Below are positions 32,503-35,164 of a DNA stretch of 35,164 bases, in pieces. Location: positions 1-35,164 of the forward strand of contig JAUQYB010000030.1 in assembly GCA_030837825.1 (NCBI GenBank), written 5' to 3'. This DNA is from Albidovulum sp. (GTDB taxonomy: Bacteria; Pseudomonadota; Alphaproteobacteria; Rhodobacterales; Rhodobacteraceae). The notes beneath the pieces were generated by a model, which was not told the origin of the DNA, ran no database searches, and worked only from the letters and a program-made list of their open reading frames with translations. Made by a program: the position numbers and the translations under genes. Position 1 is the stretch's first letter; every line of letters starts with the position of its first letter.

Positions 32503-32997
32503 ATGAGCAAGAGCCTGAAGCGGGTGGCCGGGGCGCTGTCGGCGGCGGGGGCCGCCGCCGACATTCTCGAGATGCCGGGCGAGACGCGCACCGCCCAGCA
32601 GGCGGCCGAGGCGGCGGGCTGCGCACTCGACCAGATCGTCAAGTCGATCATCTTCCGCGGCGAGGACAGCGGCCACATCGTGCTGTTCCTCACCGCCGGC
32701 GGCAACCGCGTCAGCCCCGAGAAGGCCAGCCGGGTGGCGGGCCAGCGGCTCGGCAAGGCGGACGCGGACCTGGTGCGCGCCGAGACCGGCTTTGCCATCG
32801 GCGGCGTGGCGCCGGTGGGCCACCTGATGCCGGTCCCCACCTATTTCGACCCGCGGCTTCTGGACTTCCCTTCTGTCTGGGGCGCGGCCGGAACGCCGCG
32901 CCACATCTTCCCGATCGCGCCGGAAGTGCTGCTCAGGATCACCGGCGCCACGGTGGCCGACTTCACCGAGGCGCCGGCACCGGCGCCTGGCGCCTGA
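32503..32997 (+). CDS. YbaK/EbsC-type aminoacyl-tRNA deacylase
   Basis: A 164-aa trans-editing protein of the YbaK/ProX superfamily that clears mischarged tRNA. The key lysine is K47 in QIVKSIIFRG. The C-terminal GFAIGGVAPVGHLMPVPTYFD near residue 104 is the family substrate loop. GGAGGGGA stands before the ATG at 32503. Which amino acid is cleared (Cys, Ala or others) cannot be told. Its TGA stop forms the first bases of the upstream palindrome of the next gene. It is divergent from glnE. Confidence 0.9.
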   Translation: MSKSLKRVAGALSAAGAAADILEMPGETRTAQQAAEAAGCALDQIVKSIIFRGEDSGHIVLFLTAGGNRVSPEKASRVAGQRLGKADADLVRAETGFAIGGVAPVGHLMPVPTYFDPRLLDFPSVWGAAGTPRHIFPIAPEVLLRITGATVADFTEAPAPAPGA

Positions 32998-33017
32998 TGT
33001 GAAAATCTTTCACATCA
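32995..33017. promoter_or_regulatory. upstream member of twin 23-bp palindromic operators
   Basis: A perfect inverted repeat, TGATGTGAAA, N3 (ATC), TTTCACATCA. It begins on the stop codon of the YbaK gene and ends four bases before the -35 box of the DUF2852 promoter. It is identical in both arms to the second copy at 33054-33076. The arms are AT-rich against a very GC-rich background. The binding protein is unknown to me. Confidence 0.85.
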
Positions 33018-33021
33018 ACCC

Positions 33022-33050
33022 TTGACGGCGGCTGGCCGCGTTCCGATCTT
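33022..33050 (+). promoter_or_regulatory. candidate DUF2852 promoter between the twin palindromes
   Basis: TTGACG (33022-33027), a 17-base spacer and GATCTT (33045-33050). The -10 is weak. The predicted start near 33057 lies inside the second palindrome, so a protein bound there would block initiation. Confidence 0.5.
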
Positions 33051-33053
33051 GCC

Positions 33054-33076
33054 TGATGTGAAACCATTTCACATCA
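33054..33076. promoter_or_regulatory. downstream member of twin 23-bp palindromic operators
   Basis: TGATGTGAAA, N3 (CCA), TTTCACATCA, with arms identical to the copy at 32995-33017. The centres are 59 bp apart. It covers the predicted transcription start and ends six bases before the SD (GGAGG) of the DUF2852 gene. Confidence 0.85.
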
Positions 33077-33093
33077 ACCACGGAGGAACCCGC

Positions 33094-33531
33094 ATGACCA
33101 CCATCGCCGCCTGGCCCGGCCGCGCCGAAGCCTGGCTCGACGAGCGCGGCAAGGGCGCCTGGATCGTCGCCACGGTGCTCGGCTTCATCGTCTTCTGGCC
33201 ACTCGGCCTCTTTCTTCTCGGCTACATGATCTGGAGCAGACGCATGTTCTCGCACCGCTGCGGCTTCGGCCGGCACAACGCCCATCACGACATGGCCCGC
33301 ACCTGGCGCCACCGCCACGGGTTCCGGTCCTCTGGCAACACCGCCTTCGACGCCTACAAGGCCGACACGCTCGACCGGCTGGAACGCGAGCAGGAGGCGT
33401 TCGAGGCCTTCCTGAGCCGGCTGCGCGAAAGCAAGGACAAGGCCGAGTTCGACCAGTATATGGAGGAACGTGCGCGCGCCGCGCGGGAAGACAGCACCCA
33501 CGGCGGCGACCAGACCCCCGGCCAGAACTGA
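33094..33531 (+). CDS. DUF2852 membrane protein
   Basis: A 145-aa protein of the DUF2852 family, which I recognise from alphaproteobacteria. Residues about 22-46 ([19 protein letters not shown] and on) form a single membrane segment. Then follow a basic, His/Arg-rich stretch ([20 protein letters not shown]) and [21 protein letters not shown], where the conserved S-G-N-x-A-F-D-x-Y/E-x-x-T-L pattern lies. A coiled coil (about 88-125) ends the folded part. Function is unknown. CGGAGG is the SD. The twin palindromes upstream imply that it is tightly regulated. Confidence 0.88.
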   Translation: MTTIAAWPGRAEAWLDERGKGAWIVATVLGFIVFWPLGLFLLGYMIWSRRMFSHRCGFGRHNAHHDMARTWRHRHGFRSSGNTAFDAYKADTLDRLEREQEAFEAFLSRLRESKDKAEFDQYMEERARAAREDSTHGGDQTPGQN

Positions 33532-33606
33532 GCGGGGCCCCTGCCCGCCTCGGGCCCGCCTCGGGCCCGCCCGGGGCCCGCATCGGGGCCCGGCCCAACC
33601 CCGCCC

Positions 33607-33636
33607 GGCCCGGCCCGGCGCGCCCTGGGCCGGGCC
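33607..33636 (+). terminator. GC hairpin after the DUF2852 gene
   Basis: GGCCCGGCCC (33607-33616) and GGGCCGGGCC (33627-33636) form a 10-bp stem with a ten-base loop, followed by TTCC. It ends an 88-base tract (about 33549-33636) made almost only of G and C, with repeated CGGGCCCGCC units. The U run is minimal, so termination efficiency is uncertain. Confidence 0.55.
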
Positions 33637-33677
33637 TTCCGGCGGCGATTTGGGCGGAATTGTCGGCAACAGAAGGC

Positions 33678-33706
33678 TTGGCGGCGTCCGACGCTCTTGC
33701 TAACGT
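33678..33706 (+). promoter_or_regulatory. candidate bpt promoter
   Basis: TTGGCG (33678-33683) and TAACGT (33701-33706) with a 17-base spacer, in the 227-bp gap before bpt. Transcription would start near 33713, leaving a 46-nt leader. No strong SD is visible before the bpt ATG. Confidence 0.4.
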
Positions 33707-33758
33707 CTGCGCAGACCACCACCTTCACCAGCGATCTTCCGCCCCCACCGGCCGGCCC

Positions 33759-34595
33759 ATGCGCCACACCCTGCCCATCGCGCCCCAGTTCTATGTGACG
33801 GCTCCACAGCCCTGCCCCTATCTCGAGGGGCGGTCGGAACGGAAGCTGTTCACCGCGCTTCAGGGCGAGAACGCCGAACGGCTGAACGATGCGCTGTCCA
33901 AGCAGGGCTTCCGGCGGTCGCAGAACGTGCTTTACCGTCCCTCCTGCGCCGAATGCGCCGCCTGCCTTTCGGCCCGCATCCGGGTGGCCGACTTCGTCCC
34001 CAGCCGCAGCCAGCGGCGGACGCTGAAGAAGAACGCCTATCTGCGCCGCGACGCCACCAGTCCCTGGGCCACCGAGGACCAGTATGCGCTGTTCCGCCGC
34101 TACCTCGACAGCCGGCATTCCGACGGCGGCATGGCCGACATGGACATTTTCGAGTTCGCCGCGATGATCGAGGAGACTCCGGTGAAAAGCCGGGTGATCG
34201 AATATTCCGCGCCGCCGGAGGAGCCGGGCGGACGGCGGCGGCTGACGGCGGTCTGCCTGACCGACGTTCTCGACGACGGGCTGAGCATGGTCTACAGCTT
34301 CTACGAGCCCGACAAGGCCGGCGACAGCCTTGGCACCTACATCATCCTCGATCACATCGACCTCGCCCGGCGCACCGGGCTGCCCTACGTCTATCTCGGT
34401 TACTGGGTGCCGGGCAGCCGCAAGATGGGCTACAAGGCCGGGTTCGGGTCGCTGGAACTCTACAAGAACGGCCGCTGGCAGGACATCGGCAACCCCGCCG
34501 ACCATTCCGGAGACACCCATCCGCTGTCGGTCGATCCGATCGCCGAACAGGTGGCGCGGATCGCGCTTCCGGAGGCGCGGCCGACGAAGCCCTGA
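33759..34595 (+). CDS. bpt: aspartate/glutamate leucyltransferase (Bpt, ATE/BPT family)
   Basis: A 278-aa aminoacyl-tRNA-protein transferase of the bacterial N-end rule. It adds Leu (or Arg in related enzymes) to proteins with N-terminal Asp or Glu, marking them for ClpS/ClpAP. Family blocks: [16 protein letters not shown] near residue 18, [25 protein letters not shown] split around the Cys cluster C61-xx-C-xx-C, RRTLKKN near 86, [22 protein letters not shown] split near 180, and [18 protein letters not shown] near 207. The ATG at 33759 begins the family N-terminus ([17 protein letters not shown]). The in-frame upstream extension is not family-like. Confidence 0.95.
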   Translation: MRHTLPIAPQFYVTAPQPCPYLEGRSERKLFTALQGENAERLNDALSKQGFRRSQNVLYRPSCAECAACLSARIRVADFVPSRSQRRTLKKNAYLRRDATSPWATEDQYALFRRYLDSRHSDGGMADMDIFEFAAMIEETPVKSRVIEYSAPPEEPGGRRRLTAVCLTDVLDDGLSMVYSFYEPDKAGDSLGTYIILDHIDLARRTGLPYVYLGYWVPGSRKMGYKAGFGSLELYKNGRWQDIGNPADHSGDTHPLSVDPIAEQVARIALPEARPTKP

Positions 34596-34627
34596 CCGCC
34601 CCGGGCCGATACCGGCGCCCATGCGGT

Positions 34628-34647
34628 CCGGGCTTCGGGCCCGGTTT
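34628..34647 (+). terminator. hairpin between bpt and the FkbM gene
   Basis: CCGGGC (34628-34633), loop TTCGG, GCCCGG (34639-34644), then TTT. It lies in the 76-bp gap between the convergent stops of bpt and the FkbM-family gene and would serve bpt. Confidence 0.5.
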
Positions 34648-34671
34648 GACCCCGGCGCGGTCGGCCCGCGG

Positions 34672-35164
34672 TCAGAACAGCTTCGGCGGCAACTGCTCGA
34701 ACGGCTGTTTCTCGATCAGGGCGAAGCGCGGGTTGCTTTCGTGCACGTAGAACGTGTCGTAGAGCGAGTTCTTGACGAAGTGATAGCCGTTGCGGAAGAG
34801 GATATCGTTCAGTTCCGGCGTCGGCCGTTCGATCGTCATCGACAGGAAGCGGTAGCGGTCAAACGGGAAGTCGCGCAGGATCCGCGTCTCCGACCCTTCG
34901 ACGTCGAGGCTGAAATAGTCGATCGCCTCGGGCGCGTCATAGCGGTCGAAGATCGCGTCGAGCGGCATCGTCTCCACCGTCACCACCTTGCCCTGCGCCC
35001 GGAACCGCGCCAGTTTCTCGCGCCGGCGGTCGGTCATGTTGTCGGCCTCCTCGACCAGAAGGCTCGACCGCTGGCCGTCCACCATGAATTCGAGCTTGCC
35101 CGGCACCGGGTCCACGGCAAGCTGCACGGCGGTCGCGTCACGCTTGTTGACGCCCTTGATCTTG
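34672..35164 (-). CDS. FkbM-family methyltransferase (C-terminal part, runs off the window)
   Basis: The last 163 codons or so of a SAM-dependent methyltransferase of the FkbM type; the frame is still open at base 35164, so the N-terminus with the SAM-binding glycine loop lies beyond the window. The diagnostic block is VETMPLDAIFDRYDAPEAIDYFSLDVEGSE (split by D-R-Y), where the LDVEG(S/A)E motif is the FkbM hallmark. IERPTPELNDILFRNGYHFV follows, as in these enzymes. FkbM proteins O-methylate sugars, lipids or secondary metabolites; the substrate is unknown here. A GTG at 35127 is not the start, because coding continues upstream in frame. Confidence 0.85.
   Translation of the reverse strand, partial: KIKGVNKRDATAVQLAVDPVPGKLEFMVDGQRSSLLVEEADNMTDRRREKLARFRAQGKVVTVETMPLDAIFDRYDAPEAIDYFSLDVEGSETRILRDFPFDRYRFLSMTIERPTPELNDILFRNGYHFVKNSLYDTFYVHESNPRFALIEKQPFEQLPPKLF

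Noticed and set aside
29552..32506. A 984-codon open frame on the plus strand opposite glnE
   Set aside because: glnE has both nucleotidyltransferase motifs on the other strand. The plus-strand translation has no recognisable domain and is a composition artefact.
32995..33076. Twin palindromes as CRP sites (TGTGA...TCACA)
   Set aside because: The spacer between TGTGA and TCACA is seven bases, not the six needed for CRP, and the symmetry extends to a 10-bp arm outside the CRP consensus.
33549..33636. Repeated CGGGCCCGCC units as a CRISPR or other array
   Set aside because: The units are short, contiguous, imperfect and almost pure G/C, with no spacers. This is low-complexity sequence ending in a hairpin.

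Overview
The window looks like chromosomal DNA of a high-GC (about 70% by eye) alphaproteobacterium of the Rhodobacteraceae. The support is the gene content and order: DUF177-rpmF-plsX-fabH-ihfA-merR-tRNA-Pro, SPOR-nagZ-scpA-scpB, and a dksA...moxR-VWA...M48-PIN-rRNA methyltransferase-edd-eda stretch that, from memory, follows the RSP_26xx locus order of Rhodobacter sphaeroides. The genus is not resolved. I see no insertion sequence, prophage, plasmid function or CRISPR array; this is mostly core genome.

Layout. 1-2.3 kb: a methyltetrahydrofolate-dependent methyltransferase, an OlsB-like acyltransferase and msrB. 2.3-7.1 kb: bamE, divergent from a lipid and ribosome unit (DUF177, rpmF, plsX, fabH, ihfA, MerR). 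7.2-8.4 kb: tRNA-Pro(GGG) with its own promoter and terminator, then a double-domain dCTP deaminase. 8.4-15.3 kb, minus strand: dgt, argS, SPOR protein, nagZ, scpA, scpB and a 70-aa protein; the last five are chained by stop/start overlaps or short gaps. 15.3-18.3 kb: an A-type Fe-S carrier (divergent from dgt), xthA, an FAD monooxygenase and dksA. 18.4-22.0 kb: a translationally coupled MoxR ATPase / DUF2927 lipoprotein / 54-aa membrane protein / VWA protein module. 22.1-25.8 kb: an Fsr-like efflux pump, an M48 protease, and a coupled PIN-domain protein and rRNA methyltransferase. 26-28.6 kb: edd and eda (Entner-Doudoroff pathway) behind a LacI-family-type operator. 28.6-32.4 kb: an orphan membrane protein, a conserved small protein and glnE. 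32.5-35.2 kb: a YbaK-type deacylase, a DUF2852 membrane protein under a promoter bracketed by twin 23-bp palindromes, the N-end-rule transferase bpt, and the truncated end of an FkbM-family methyltransferase.

How it fits together. plsX and fabH feed phospholipid and fatty acid synthesis. scpA/scpB serve chromosome condensation, and nagZ/SPOR serve cell-wall recycling and septation. edd/eda carry hexose catabolism and glnE controls nitrogen assimilation. The least understood parts are the MoxR/VWA module, the PIN-methyltransferase pair and the twin-palindrome control region at 32995-33076. Gene ends are very tight: six convergent pairs are separated by 3-16 bp. No gap exceeds 300 bp; the largest is the 265-bp divergent region at 25809-26073.
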